From positions 1 through 64,000 of the forward strand of contig NZ_JHQR01000348.1 in NCBI RefSeq assembly GCF_014843825.1: a stretch of DNA of 64,000 nucleotides. Direction: 5' to 3'. Shown one piece after another: positions 51,883 to 60,205 of this stretch (position 1 is the stretch's first letter; each line of letters begins with the position of its first letter). The DNA is from Mesorhizobium silamurunense (GTDB taxonomy: Bacteria > Pseudomonadota > Alphaproteobacteria > Rhizobiales > Rhizobiaceae). The notes under the pieces are model-generated. The model did no database searches and was not told the DNA's origin. It saw only the letters and a program-made list of their open reading frames with translations. The position numbers and the translations under genes were made by a program.

Positions 51883-52698
51883 TCACTGACAACTCAGGCA
51901 GCCGATCGCTTCTATCTGACGGCCTGCCTCCCGTAGGAAACCGAGGTCACGGTTCATGTAGGAGAGCAGGAAAGCCGCGTAGAGGACAAAGACGAGGCTG
52001 AAGACCAGCGTCTTGACGACCAGCGAAAGCGCAAAAACATTGAGGTGCGGCGAGGCGCGCGCCAGGAAGGCCAGCACGATGTCGGACAAGAGCATGCTGA
52101 TGATGAGCGGGAAAACGAGTGTCAGCGCCATCACCAGAATGCGGTTCAGCAGACCGAGAAAGATTCCGGCCGCGTCCTTGCTGAACACCGGCAGAAGTTG
52201 GTCGATCGGCCAAAGGCCATAGCTGTCGTAGAGACCGGTCAGGGAAAGTTGCAGGCCGCCGGCTGCGAGGTAGATCGTGACCATGATCACGGCGAGCAAG
52301 GTGCCTGTGGCCCCCGTCTCATGGGTCATCATCGGATCGATCAGCGTCCCCATCGTGGAACCGCGCTGCAAATCCAGGATATCGCCCGCGGCCTCCGCCG
52401 CCCAGAACGGTATGCCCATCGCCAGCCCGAGTGTTGTCCCGACCACGACCTCCTTGAGCATGTAGAGCACGATCATCGTCGTCTGGAGATCGGTGCTCGT
52501 CAGCTTGTTCACGATCATCGGAAAGACCGGAACCGCCAGCGCCAGCGCCACACCGCTGCGCAGAAGCCCAGACAGCGGCACGCGCGAAAAGAGCGGCATC
52601 AGGAGCATGAACCCGGTCATGCGTGCGAGCGCGAAAGCGCCAGCCAGGAGGTAGAACTGAAGTTCCTTGACCGAGGTGAAGATTGGTTCGACCGGCAT
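51883..52698 (-). CDS. sctT: Type III secretion export apparatus protein SctT (RhcT)
   Basis: The 271-residue protein has about eight membrane segments and family motifs: RMTGFMLLMPLFSRVPLSGL near the start, GIPFWAAEAAGDILDLQRGS and the MGTLIDPM block. SctT forms, with SctR and SctS, the entry pore of the injectisome in the inner membrane. It follows sctS after nine bases. In rhizobial clusters rhcU comes next; here the next gene is unrelated. The C-terminus (EAIGCLSCQ) is normal in length, so sctT itself seems intact. Confidence 0.95.
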   Translation of the reverse strand: MPVEPIFTSVKELQFYLLAGAFALARMTGFMLLMPLFSRVPLSGLLRSGVALALAVPVFPMIVNKLTSTDLQTTMIVLYMLKEVVVGTTLGLAMGIPFWAAEAAGDILDLQRGSTMGTLIDPMMTHETGATGTLLAVIMVTIYLAAGGLQLSLTGLYDSYGLWPIDQLLPVFSKDAAGIFLGLLNRILVMALTLVFPLIISMLLSDIVLAFLARASPHLNVFALSLVVKTLVFSLVFVLYAAFLLSYMNRDLGFLREAGRQIEAIGCLSCQ

Positions 52699-52707
52699 CC
52701 GCGTGCC

Positions 52708-52977
52708 TCAACGCGTGACGACGGGGAACTCGTCCAGCGCCGTCGAGGCCTGTTGCGCGATCTGCTGGCCAAGCAGCGGACCGAAGACGATGATGACCAG
52801 CAGGATCACCACGAGCTTGATGGTCTGCGGCAGCGATTGGTCCTGAATCTGCGTCAGCGCCTGGGCAAGGCCGACGAGGATGCCGACGGCCAGCGCCGCG
52901 ATGATCGCCGGGCTTGAAGCGAGCAGCACCGTCAGAAGCGCGCTCTGGACCTTCGCCAGGATGAAGTCGTTGCTCAT
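52708..52977 (-). CDS. sctS: Type III secretion export apparatus protein SctS (RhcS)
   Basis: An 89-residue protein with two membrane helices and the family pattern SSPAIIAALAVGILVGLAQA followed by TQIQDQSLPQTIKLVVI. It packs with SctR5 and SctT1 in the export gate. It lies 18 bases after sctR and nine before sctT, the usual tight order. Length and charge pattern agree with RhcS of rhizobia. Confidence 0.96.
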   Translation of the reverse strand: MSNDFILAKVQSALLTVLLASSPAIIAALAVGILVGLAQALTQIQDQSLPQTIKLVVILLVIIVFGPLLGQQIAQQASTALDEFPVVTR

Positions 52978-52995
52978 GCAAAACCTCCAGCGGCG

Positions 52996-53649
52996 TTAGC
53001 CGTAGCTCAGGATGAGGCCATGCATCAGCCGCGACCAGCCGTCTATGGCGACGAAAAGAAACAGTTTCAGCGGGATCGAAATGAGGACCGGCGAAACCAT
53101 GATCATGCCGAGCGTCATCAGGACGTTCGCAACGACGATATCGATGATCAGGAAAGGCAGATAAAGCAGAAAGCCGATCTCGAAGGCTCGGGTAAGCTCG
53201 GATGCGACAAAGGCGGGGACAAGGATCGACAGATCGTCGTCTTTGAGATTCTGCCGCGCCTGTTCCGGCCACAGGCGGTTCGTTCCATCGAGAAAGAACT
53301 GCCGCTCTTGCGGCTGGGTGAATTTCATGAGGTGGCGCTGCAATGGTTCCCTGACCAGTTGAGCCGCCCTGGCGAGGTCATCGGTGGTCTGGAACTGGAC
53401 CTGCCCCTCCTGAAGCCGGCCCGACATTTCGCTCAGCAATGGCGTGGTGACATAGACCGTCAACACGAGCGCTATGCCATAGAGCACCAGGTTGGGCGGC
53501 ATTTGCTGGACGCCAAGCGCGTTGCGGATGAGAAACAGCACGACCGAAATCTTCAAGAAGCCCGTCATCGTGACGACGGCAAGCGGCAGCAACCCCACCA
53601 CACCGACGGCGATCAGAATTCCAAGCAGGTTGGGCGAGTTCTCAAGCAT
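52996..53649 (-). CDS. sctR: Type III secretion export apparatus protein SctR (RhcR)
   Basis: The 217-residue protein has the motifs TMTGFLKISVVLFLIRNALG and VQQMPPNLVLYGIALVL, then FLLYLPFLIIDIVVANVLMT and GMIMVSPVLISIPLKLFLFV, which are diagnostic of SctR/FliP. Five copies form the core pore. I choose the ATG at 53649, which overlaps the sctQ stop by eight bases and puts a membrane segment near the start; the upstream extension is inside sctQ. There is a periplasmic loop of about 70 residues between helices, as in the family. Confidence 0.96.
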   Translation of the reverse strand: MLENSPNLLGILIAVGVVGLLPLAVVTMTGFLKISVVLFLIRNALGVQQMPPNLVLYGIALVLTVYVTTPLLSEMSGRLQEGQVQFQTTDDLARAAQLVREPLQRHLMKFTQPQERQFFLDGTNRLWPEQARQNLKDDDLSILVPAFVASELTRAFEIGFLLYLPFLIIDIVVANVLMTLGMIMVSPVLISIPLKLFLFVAIDGWSRLMHGLILSYG

Positions 53650-54757
53650 TGTCGAACATTCGGACGATCCGCACTCCCACGCTTTCTCCGATCCGCACGA
53701 TCTCGCCACGACCGATGCGCCTGCCGTTGGCGAGGATGTCGACACTCGCCCCGGCTACATCTGCGAGTGGAACGATGGCGCCGGGTGCAAGCTGCCTCAC
53801 TTCTCCGAGCGGCATTGCGGCGCGGCCTACCTCGAAGGCAAGCGCTACCGGCAGCTCGTCGATCGTTGACTCTTCCAGGGTTTGCCCGGCTGGCTGCTGC
53901 GCGTTCTGGTTCATGGTCCACTCCCAATTCGATCCAGCGATAGCGGCCGGCGCGGCAAGCAATTGCGGGCCGTCGGCCGTCAGGGTCACCGGCGCATAAA
54001 GGCGCTCGGCAATGACGAGCGCCGCCATGCGCTCCTCAGTCGCATCGCTGAAAAGCACCACATCGTCAGTCTGCAAGCTTTGAAGCTCGCCAAGGGTGAG
54101 CACAAGCGGGCCGCGCCGAAGGTAGACCGGCAGCGGAAATTCGGCCGGGATCGGCGCCTTGGTCTTGCCGAGCTCGTCGAGAACGCGACCGATCCGCACC
54201 GCCAGAGCGGCATCGTTCGCGGTCAAGACGCAGCCTATCGTTTCATCCTTGCCGGTCAGGACAAAAGCGAATGGAGTTTCGCCCGAGATGGCATTCCCTC
54301 GCGCGACCGAGGTGATCGAGATCCCCTCACCCAGCTTGCCCTCGATCCATTCGAGATCGTCTTCGAACGCAGCCTCCAACAGCAGGGCGGCATGACCGGG
54401 CGCCAGTCGTTCCATGTCGATCACCTCGACGGCGCTGGCCAAACCTCGGTCGACAACGGCAAACGGCAGGCGCAAGCTGCCAATCGTGTCTCCGATCGTG
54501 AACGCGATGGTGCATACCAGATCGTCATCAGGCTGCTGCGCCGGCCAGACGGTCGCAATCGCCGTGGCCTTTCCTGCAACCGTGATCTCCGCGGGCGCGC
54601 GCCGGCGGTAGAAAGCGCTCAATGCGTGGACGTCCCCCGGCGCGACGGATTCCAACGGCAGCGGTCCGACGACGCCCGACCGTGTCGCCGGTTTCACCCG
54701 CGCTTTCCTTTTCGCCGACGCGAAGGCTTGTGGCATCACATCCATATTCACGATCAC
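53642..54757 (-). CDS. sctQ: Type III secretion C-ring/sorting-platform protein SctQ (RhcQ)
   Basis: The 371-residue protein ends in a SpoA (SPOA) domain: DELPVALAFEVGRAAMPLGE, LAPGAIVPLADVAGASVDIL, NGRRIGRGEIVRIGESVGVR. A second, weaker SpoA-like segment lies near residues 200-260. SctQ forms the cytosolic sorting platform with SctK and SctL. The start is a GTG at 54757 or the ATG at 54745; neither has a clear ribosome-binding site. The gene overlaps sctR by eight bases. An internal start giving a short SpoA product is possible, as in other systems. Confidence 0.93.
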   Translation of the reverse strand: MIVNMDVMPQAFASAKRKARVKPATRSGVVGPLPLESVAPGDVHALSAFYRRRAPAEITVAGKATAIATVWPAQQPDDDLVCTIAFTIGDTIGSLRLPFAVVDRGLASAVEVIDMERLAPGHAALLLEAAFEDDLEWIEGKLGEGISITSVARGNAISGETPFAFVLTGKDETIGCVLTANDAALAVRIGRVLDELGKTKAPIPAEFPLPVYLRRGPLVLTLGELQSLQTDDVVLFSDATEERMAALVIAERLYAPVTLTADGPQLLAAPAAIAGSNWEWTMNQNAQQPAGQTLEESTIDELPVALAFEVGRAAMPLGEVRQLAPGAIVPLADVAGASVDILANGRRIGRGEIVRIGESVGVRIVRMFDNA

Positions 54758-54765
54758 GGATTGGG

Positions 54766-55254
54766 CTAGCGTTCTGTGGACAGGCGCGGTTGCCCGCGCT
54801 CCTCTTCCTCTGAAAGCTCGGCAAAGGCCTGGCGACGACGAGCGCTGCGTCCGGTCAGTTGCTCCGATAGCCTGTCCAGCTTGGCCACTGCCCTCATACT
54901 CGCCTTGTGGTCATGGCGGGCAGCCGACAATTCCGCTTGCCGTCGCTGCTCGGTGAGCGCTGCCGTCTTCGCGTTCTCCCGCAACTGCTCGGTTTTCCTC
55001 GCGTCGCCCTCGAAGCGTCCCTGGAGCCGGCGAAGGCTGGCCACCTTTACAGTCTGTCCGACAAGCGCATCGAAGGCTGCATTTTCGGCGTTGACGGCGC
55101 GCTCGAGGTGATCCGTCACCGCTGCGGCCGCCTCGCGGCCTTGCCTTGCCGCCCGGTGCGCAGCCGCGTGGCTTCTGATCACGTCTTCCCTTGCGCGTTC
55201 TTCACGGCGGCGCCTGAGGTCGCGCAATCGGTCGATCATGTCACGCTCCTTCAT
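54766..55254 (-). CDS. sctO: Type III secretion stalk protein SctO (YscO/Y4yJ-like)
   Basis: The 162-residue protein is highly charged (Arg, Glu, Ala) and should form a long antiparallel coiled coil from residue 5 to 150 (for example DRLRDLRRRREERAREDVIR). SctO/FliJ proteins are recognised mainly by this property and by position after sctN. They insert as a central stalk in the SctN ring and link it to SctV. The start overlaps the sctN stop by 14 bases. Family assignment relies on context. Confidence 0.82.
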   Translation of the reverse strand: MKERDMIDRLRDLRRRREERAREDVIRSHAAAHRAARQGREAAAAVTDHLERAVNAENAAFDALVGQTVKVASLRRLQGRFEGDARKTEQLRENAKTAALTEQRRQAELSAARHDHKASMRAVAKLDRLSEQLTGRSARRRQAFAELSEEEERGQPRLSTER

Positions 55255-56599
55255 CGACGATCTCCCGCATCAATTGGCGAGTCCTGCCGATGCTCTCGTG
55301 CGTGGCGGACGGCTGACATAGGAAGGCGTTGATGGCGTCGATCTTCGCCACCGCTGCGTCCGCCACGGCGTCGCTGCCCTTTTTGTACTCGCCGACACGC
55401 AAGAGAAGTTCGATGTCGGCGTAGCGAGCGAGCAATTCGCGCAGACGGCTGGCGTCGGCCCGATGCGTAGACGGCATGACGGCATCCATCAGGCGACTCC
55501 TGCTGCGCAGGACGTCGATGGCAGGGAAATGGTTCCGCTGCGCAAGTTCGTTCGACAGGAAGACATGGCCGTCGAGAAGCGCCTGGATTTCCTCGGCAAC
55601 CGGATCCAGCGTGCCGTCGCCTTCCAGAAGGACGCTGTAGAGACTTGTGATGGATCCCACGCGACCGAGCCCGGAGCGCTCGAGCAGGCGCGGCAAGACC
55701 GCAAATAGCGAAGACGGAAAACCGCGCCGCGTCGGGGGCTCGCCCGAGGCCAGGCCAATTTCACGCTGTGCACGGGCAAACCGGGTTATGTTGTCCATCG
55801 CAAGCAGCACATGCTTGCCCTGGTCGCGAAAAAATTCGGCGATGCTGGTCGCCACATAAGCGGCCTTGACGCGCTCGATGGCGGGTCGGTCCGAAGTCGC
55901 GACGACGACGATCGCCCGCTCCCGGCCTTCCGGTCCAAGGTGGTGTTCGAGGAATTCGCGCACCTCACGCCCGCGCTCGCCGACGAGGGCGACCACGGCA
56001 ACATCCGCGTCGGTGCCGCTGACGATGTCGGAAAGCAGGATCGACTTGCCGACACCAGGCTCGCCGAAGATGCCCACGCGCTGCCCGCGCGCGCAGGTGA
56101 GCAGGCCATCAAGAGCGCGGATCCCAAGCTGGATCGGCTCGGAAATCAGGCTCCGCTCCAGCGGGGATGGCGGATAGGCATTGACCGGATAGCTGCCGAC
56201 AATGCCGTCAGGCGAAAGCGGCCTGCCATCCAAGGGCTCGCCGAACGCGCTGATCACCCGGCCCAGAAGGCCGGGTCCGACGGGCACCAGCTGATCCTTT
56301 CCGGTTGCAACGACCTCGGTCAGGTTTGAAAGGCCGGTCAGATCGCCCAGCGGAACAAGGATGGCCATCTCATCCATGAGTCCGACGACTTCCGCCTTGG
56401 TCGTCCTGCCGGTCTTGGGGTCGACCAGCTCGCATATCTCGCCGATGCGGGTTTCTTCGACGGTGGCGTGGATGACAGTCCCGAGCACACGCCGCACGCG
56501 CCCTTTCCGGGGGCGGCTGGCATCGTCGCGCAGGCCGGAGCGAAGATTTGGAACGATGGACGCCAGCCGGCCCTCGATATCGATGACGGGACCTGTCAT
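55241..56599 (-). CDS. sctN: Type III secretion ATPase SctN (RhcN)
   Basis: The 452-residue F1-like ATPase has Walker A GIFGEPGVGKSILLSDI, Walker B HVLLAMDNITRFARAQREIG and EPPTRRGFPSSLFAVLPRLL, which typify SctN/FliI. It unfolds effectors and releases chaperones at the export gate. Its start overlaps the sctL stop (ATGA) and its stop overlaps sctO, as in other rhc clusters. The N-terminal 90 residues form the usual beta-barrel domain. Confidence 0.97.
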   Translation of the reverse strand: MTGPVIDIEGRLASIVPNLRSGLRDDASRPRKGRVRRVLGTVIHATVEETRIGEICELVDPKTGRTTKAEVVGLMDEMAILVPLGDLTGLSNLTEVVATGKDQLVPVGPGLLGRVISAFGEPLDGRPLSPDGIVGSYPVNAYPPSPLERSLISEPIQLGIRALDGLLTCARGQRVGIFGEPGVGKSILLSDIVSGTDADVAVVALVGERGREVREFLEHHLGPEGRERAIVVVATSDRPAIERVKAAYVATSIAEFFRDQGKHVLLAMDNITRFARAQREIGLASGEPPTRRGFPSSLFAVLPRLLERSGLGRVGSITSLYSVLLEGDGTLDPVAEEIQALLDGHVFLSNELAQRNHFPAIDVLRSRSRLMDAVMPSTHRADASRLRELLARYADIELLLRVGEYKKGSDAVADAAVAKIDAINAFLCQPSATHESIGRTRQLMREIVDEGA

Positions 56600-57216
56600 G
56601 CCGGCGCCTCGGCCTTTGACGAGATTGCGGTGGCGATGGCATCGAGCTGAACGTCAATGCTGGCGTCAACGACGGCGACATCGGTCGAAAGGATGCACGC
56701 GGTCGCCGCCAGCGCATCGTCCGTATCGATTTCGACCGTCATGCCCAGATCACTCTTGCGCAGGATCGCGTCCAGCTCTTCGCGAACCCTGTCGACGGAA
56801 GCGGGATGGACGCGGATCTTCAGATATTTGGCTCGGCGAATTTCGGTCACGGCCTGTTTTGCGGCCCTTGCTACAAGCGTGCCGACGTCGAATTCCCCCA
56901 GAATTCGCCTGACGACCTCGAGGGCAAGACTGGTGACTTCGGCTTCCAGCCCACCGAGGTAGCGATCCACCTTGACTGCTGTTTCGCTTATCAGTCGGCT
57001 GGCATCTGCATCGCCTTGCGCCTTGCCGTCCTCATAACCCTGCGCATATTCGGCTGCATAGGCACGCCGGGCGGCGTCGCGCATCTGCTGGGCATCACGC
57101 CTCGCCCCGTCGAGAAAAGCATACCCATCCTGCCAGGCGCGCGCCTCGGCGGCGCGCAAGATGCGGGCGTAAGACCGCCTTGGCATATCGGTGGTCGCAG
57201 TAACCGGTTCGACCAT
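56596..57216 (-). CDS. sctL: Type III secretion stator SctL (NolV-like)
   Basis: The 206-residue protein has an alpha-helical, Ala/Glu-rich N-terminal half (FLDGARRDAQQMRDAARRAY, GYEDGKAQGDADASRL) and a C-terminal half like FliH/SctL (SLALEVVRRILGEFDVGTLV, KYLKIRVHPASVDRVREELD). It links SctN to SctQ. The ATG at 57216 overlaps the sctK stop; the frame upstream is within sctK. It corresponds to nolV in the rhizobial order. Confidence 0.93.
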   Translation of the reverse strand: MVEPVTATTDMPRRSYARILRAAEARAWQDGYAFLDGARRDAQQMRDAARRAYAAEYAQGYEDGKAQGDADASRLISETAVKVDRYLGGLEAEVTSLALEVVRRILGEFDVGTLVARAAKQAVTEIRRAKYLKIRVHPASVDRVREELDAILRKSDLGMTVEIDTDDALAATACILSTDVAVVDASIDVQLDAIATAISSKAEAPA

Positions 57217-57839
57217 CACGCCAACCTCGTCGCGCGCCGGACGATCGCCGGACCGCACTCGACGAACGGCTTGGCCGTCCGGTCGACGAATTCGTGCGGC
57301 ATGAGCTTGAGGCGAACGCGCCTGCCCGTCTCGCCAGGCATCGCCTGACACCACCCGCCAAGGCAGCTGAGGCCATCGGCATAGACACGACGGCGCATAT
57401 CTTCCAGAGCTTCCAACGGCTGCACCGGACCGGCCAGATCGCGGTTGGCGACTGCGAAAGTGCAGAGATCCGCGCCGAGCGCCACCTGCAGCGCATCGGC
57501 CTCGCGTCCATCAATGACAGCGGCAAGGCTGGCGGCCCAGTAGATTGCGCCCGAGCGAAGTGCGAGCTCCTCCAGATCCTCCCTCGACGATAGGGCGATC
57601 GCCCGATCCAATTCGTCGGACGGTTCATCGACCGCGCAAGAGAGCCGGTAGTGCTCGAGCAGAAGCTTCGACAACCGCTCATGCAGGCGTTGCGACTGCA
57701 GCATGCGTTGGCAAGCAGCTTCGCTGATCGCGCCGTCAAAACATTCCGCGAGCCGGGCCGCGTCCGCATAGGATGCGAGGCCGGACACGAATGCCTGCCA
57801 CTGCGGGCTGGCGGCTTGCTCCGAGCGGGCCCGCGTCAT
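57216..57839 (-). CDS. sctK: Type III secretion sorting-platform protein SctK (NolU-like)
   Basis: The 207-residue protein lies between sctJ and sctL, the place of nolU in rhizobial clusters. It contains LLLEHYRLSCAVDEPSDELD and a conserved-looking LSCLGGWCQAMPGETGRRVR. SctK proteins are poorly conserved; they cap the sorting-platform pods. The ATG at 57839 overlaps the sctJ stop. Assignment is mainly by synteny. Confidence 0.8.
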   Translation of the reverse strand: MTRARSEQAASPQWQAFVSGLASYADAARLAECFDGAISEAACQRMLQSQRLHERLSKLLLEHYRLSCAVDEPSDELDRAIALSSREDLEELALRSGAIYWAASLAAVIDGREADALQVALGADLCTFAVANRDLAGPVQPLEALEDMRRRVYADGLSCLGGWCQAMPGETGRRVRLKLMPHEFVDRTAKPFVECGPAIVRRATRLA

Positions 57840-58672
57840 GTCTTCTTCACAGGTATTGCGGAAGCGTCGAGGGCGTAGACACCGGGCCGTCGGTACCACT
57901 GCAGGTACGCCAACCGGGCAGCCAGCGCGAATATCGCCGCCGCCATGCTGAAGAACAGCCACATCGCGGCTGCCACGCTGTCCGGATGCAGCCAGAGACC
58001 AAGGAAGGTTGTGAACCCTGCCTCGGATTCCTGCTCCGGGGCTGTCGCGGCGACCGGAATGAGCGTGACGGAGACGTTGTCATAGGTCAGCCCGGCGATA
58101 CCCTTGGCCACCAGCATCTTGACCTGTGGGATCAACGCATTCATCGGCACGGATGCCCGATGCCGGATGAAGACGGAGGCGGACGACGGCACCAGCTGCT
58201 GTCTCAGCGGATCGTTTTCGGGCAGAACGAGATGAACGCGCGCGGAGAGCACGCCGTCGATGTCCGAGATCGTCTGCGAAAGCTCCTGGCTCAGGCCATA
58301 GATCATCGTCGCCCGCTCTTCCACCGGCGAGGACACAAGCCCACCCCTCTTGAACACTTCGCCGAGCGTCTGGAATTCCTGTTTGGGCAAACCGCTTTCG
58401 TCGAGGATGGCCATGGCTTCGGCAAAACGGCCCTTCTGTACGGAAACCGTCATCTTGCCGTCCTTGCCGGCCTCACGTTGGGCCGGAATCCCATGACGCA
58501 TCAGCGTGGCCACGATCTCGTTGGCCTGTCGCTGATCGAGGTTGGAATACAGCTCCACCGAACAGGCCTGGAGCATAAGCATGCCCACGACAACAAGCGC
58601 GACGCGGCACCCGGCGACGCATCGATTGAACAGCGCTGACCGCCGCGGCAGGACCAATTCGGGCACGAGCAC
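57836..58672 (-). CDS. sctJ: Type III secretion inner-ring lipoprotein SctJ (RhcJ)
   Basis: The 278-residue protein has an N-terminal signal ending in lipobox LMLQACSVELYS, then the ring-building motifs NLDQRQANEIVATLMRHGIP, ERATMIYGLSQELSQTISDI, DGVLSARVHLVLPENDPL, and a C-terminal membrane helix (MWLFFSMAAAIFALAARLAY). It forms the inner-membrane ring of the basal body. The start is a GTG at 58672, nine bases after the sctI stop. Length agrees with RhcJ. Confidence 0.96.
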   Translation of the reverse strand: MLVPELVLPRRSALFNRCVAGCRVALVVVGMLMLQACSVELYSNLDQRQANEIVATLMRHGIPAQREAGKDGKMTVSVQKGRFAEAMAILDESGLPKQEFQTLGEVFKRGGLVSSPVEERATMIYGLSQELSQTISDIDGVLSARVHLVLPENDPLRQQLVPSSASVFIRHRASVPMNALIPQVKMLVAKGIAGLTYDNVSVTLIPVAATAPEQESEAGFTTFLGLWLHPDSVAAAMWLFFSMAAAIFALAARLAYLQWYRRPGVYALDASAIPVKKT

Positions 58673-58681
58673 TCCGCAGCC

Positions 58682-59302
58682 CTATTGTTGCTTGATCAGC
58701 GTGCTGGTGGACGACGTCACGGCCTTCACGCTGCTCGTCACGACTTCGAGATTGGCTGCCGCCCACATCACAGAAATGGACCGCTCGAGCAGTTGCTCGG
58801 CATTCTTTGCCGGCGCATTTTCGGCTTCCTTGCCCGACGGTGCAGCATCCTGCGTGGCGGCCGTTTCAGCGTGCGCCGGCGTGTTCGCGCTGCCGAGCGC
58901 CTTCTGGACCTGCTGCATGGTTCCTTCCAGCGACTGAACAGCGGAACCGAGCAGAGCCGAAGGATCCGTGACCGCTCCCCCTCCAGACTTCTCCACCTCG
59001 GCCAGATAGTCGAAGAGTTTGCGTTCAACGAGCGGCCCGGCCCTTTCCGATTTGGAAGACTGTCCGGCCATTGCCGGATTGGCTCCGGACGATGCCTGCG
59101 CCACCTGCTGGCCTGCGCGTGTGGCAACATCGCCGCGCTCAGGCGCGTTGAGCCGGGCGGCATCGTGCTTTTCCTGCTTGGCGCCTGCCATTCGGTTGCC
59201 CGGCTGCGCTGCCGCGCCGGCGGTGATCTGCTGCTGAGAGCTTATGCTGGTGGTCAAGTTTGCCAGCGTGGCCTCCAGGGCTCCAATCGGCGCGATCTGC
59301 AT
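58682..59302 (-). CDS. sctI: NolB-like protein, probable inner-rod protein SctI
   Basis: The 206-residue protein is Ala/Gln/Ser-rich without a signal peptide. The last 35 residues, SISVMWAAANLEVVTSSVKA then VTSSTSTLIKQQ, fit the C-terminal pattern of inner-rod proteins (helix with a terminal TL-(I/V)-x-x-Q). Position between the secretin fragment and sctJ is that of nolB in rhizobia. Inner-rod proteins are substrates that close the base of the needle. The N-terminal part is low-complexity and longer than in NolB of Sinorhizobium. Confidence 0.75.
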   Translation of the reverse strand: MQIAPIGALEATLANLTTSISSQQQITAGAAAQPGNRMAGAKQEKHDAARLNAPERGDVATRAGQQVAQASSGANPAMAGQSSKSERAGPLVERKLFDYLAEVEKSGGGAVTDPSALLGSAVQSLEGTMQQVQKALGSANTPAHAETAATQDAAPSGKEAENAPAKNAEQLLERSISVMWAAANLEVVTSSVKAVTSSTSTLIKQQ

Positions 59303-59314
59303 GAAGCTGCCCTC

Positions 59315-59971
59315 CTATTCATTGATCGGTTTTCCGGAGGGGACATTTTGCGCCTCCGCCTGCCTTCCGCGAAAAACGCGGACCGAAGCAACCTTGCCCG
59401 CTTCCTGCCTGTTGCCCTGTGCGGCGGGAACTCCGAGCGTCTTCCTGACGAGCTCGATGTAGGACGGCGGACCCGATACCGAGACGACGTCGTCCTGCGT
59501 GGAAACCTTCACCGGAAACTTCGGATCGATGACGCCCAGCCGCGAAAGCCGGTCTTCCGCGTCGGCAGCCGTGTTGGCGTCAAGCGGGATCATTTGCGTC
59601 TGAACCTCCGCTTCGGTGGCGACGTTCATGACGATACCGTCGAAATGCCAGACCAGACCGTATCGATTGCAAATCTCTTCCAGAAACTCGCGCGCCGTTC
59701 CAACCGGCATGCCGGCGCTCAAGCGTCCCTTCACAAGCTTGCTGACGCGCATAGGCACCCGCATGTTGCGGCCGAGCTCGACAAGCGCATCCGTCACCGA
59801 CTGATCTATGGTGATGTATTTGTAGGGACCGGGAGGCCAGCGCGGCTCGGCGGCATCCGCCCTCGAAGCAGCAAGGCCGAACATCAGAATCACCGCAAGG
59901 GCGCCGGCCACGAAGGCAGCGTTGGCTTTCGACAACCGGTGCACATGGCAGGTACCGCGTGCCGTCAACAT
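59315..59971 (-). CDS. sctC1: Secretin N-terminal protein SctC1 (RhcC1), split-secretin form
   Basis: The 218-residue protein starts with a signal peptide (ALAVILMFGLAASRADA) and has secretin N0/N1-type domains: YKYITIDQSVTDALVELGRN, EFLEEICNRYGLVWHFDGIV and VSVSGPPSYIELVRKTLGV. It stops before the secretin pore domain. Rhizobial systems characteristically split the secretin into RhcC1 and RhcC2, so this is expected, but RhcC2 is not in the window. It heads the cluster; the region 59972-60205 should contain its promoter. Confidence 0.92.
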   Translation of the reverse strand: MLTARGTCHVHRLSKANAAFVAGALAVILMFGLAASRADAAEPRWPPGPYKYITIDQSVTDALVELGRNMRVPMRVSKLVKGRLSAGMPVGTAREFLEEICNRYGLVWHFDGIVMNVATEAEVQTQMIPLDANTAADAEDRLSRLGVIDPKFPVKVSTQDDVVSVSGPPSYIELVRKTLGVPAAQGNRQEAGKVASVRVFRGRQAEAQNVPSGKPINE

Positions 59972-60060
59972 TGGGTCCTATCGCAGGGGCGCGGAGCGAT
60001 AGCCCGCGTCGCCCGTGTCATGGTTTACCCGCCGAGTTCATCCTATCGCGCGCGTTGCCA

Positions 60061-60076
60061 AATTGGAAGTCCAATT
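60061..60076. promoter_or_regulatory. 16-bp palindrome between divergent sctC1 and L,D-transpeptidase genes
   Basis: AATTGGA and TCCAATT are separated by AG, about 90 bases from the sctC1 start and 130 from the transpeptidase start. Its central location suggests an operator for both directions. The nearby LysR protein is a candidate binder. No TtsI-type tts box was found here. Confidence 0.4.
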
Positions 60077-60205
60077 GGATTGCATTTGTGTACTTGGTTC
60101 CAAATGTTGCGAACGGTGAGCAAAGCGATATGGTGCGCATGGAATCAGGCAGAAGCGGTTCTTGGTCGCCGGCTCCATGCTCGAATATGAAAGGGATCGG
60201 CCTGG

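Noticed and set aside
59972-60205. TtsI-binding tts box upstream of the secretion cluster
   Set aside because: No sequence resembling the tts box was found on either strand. Only a 16-bp palindrome is present.
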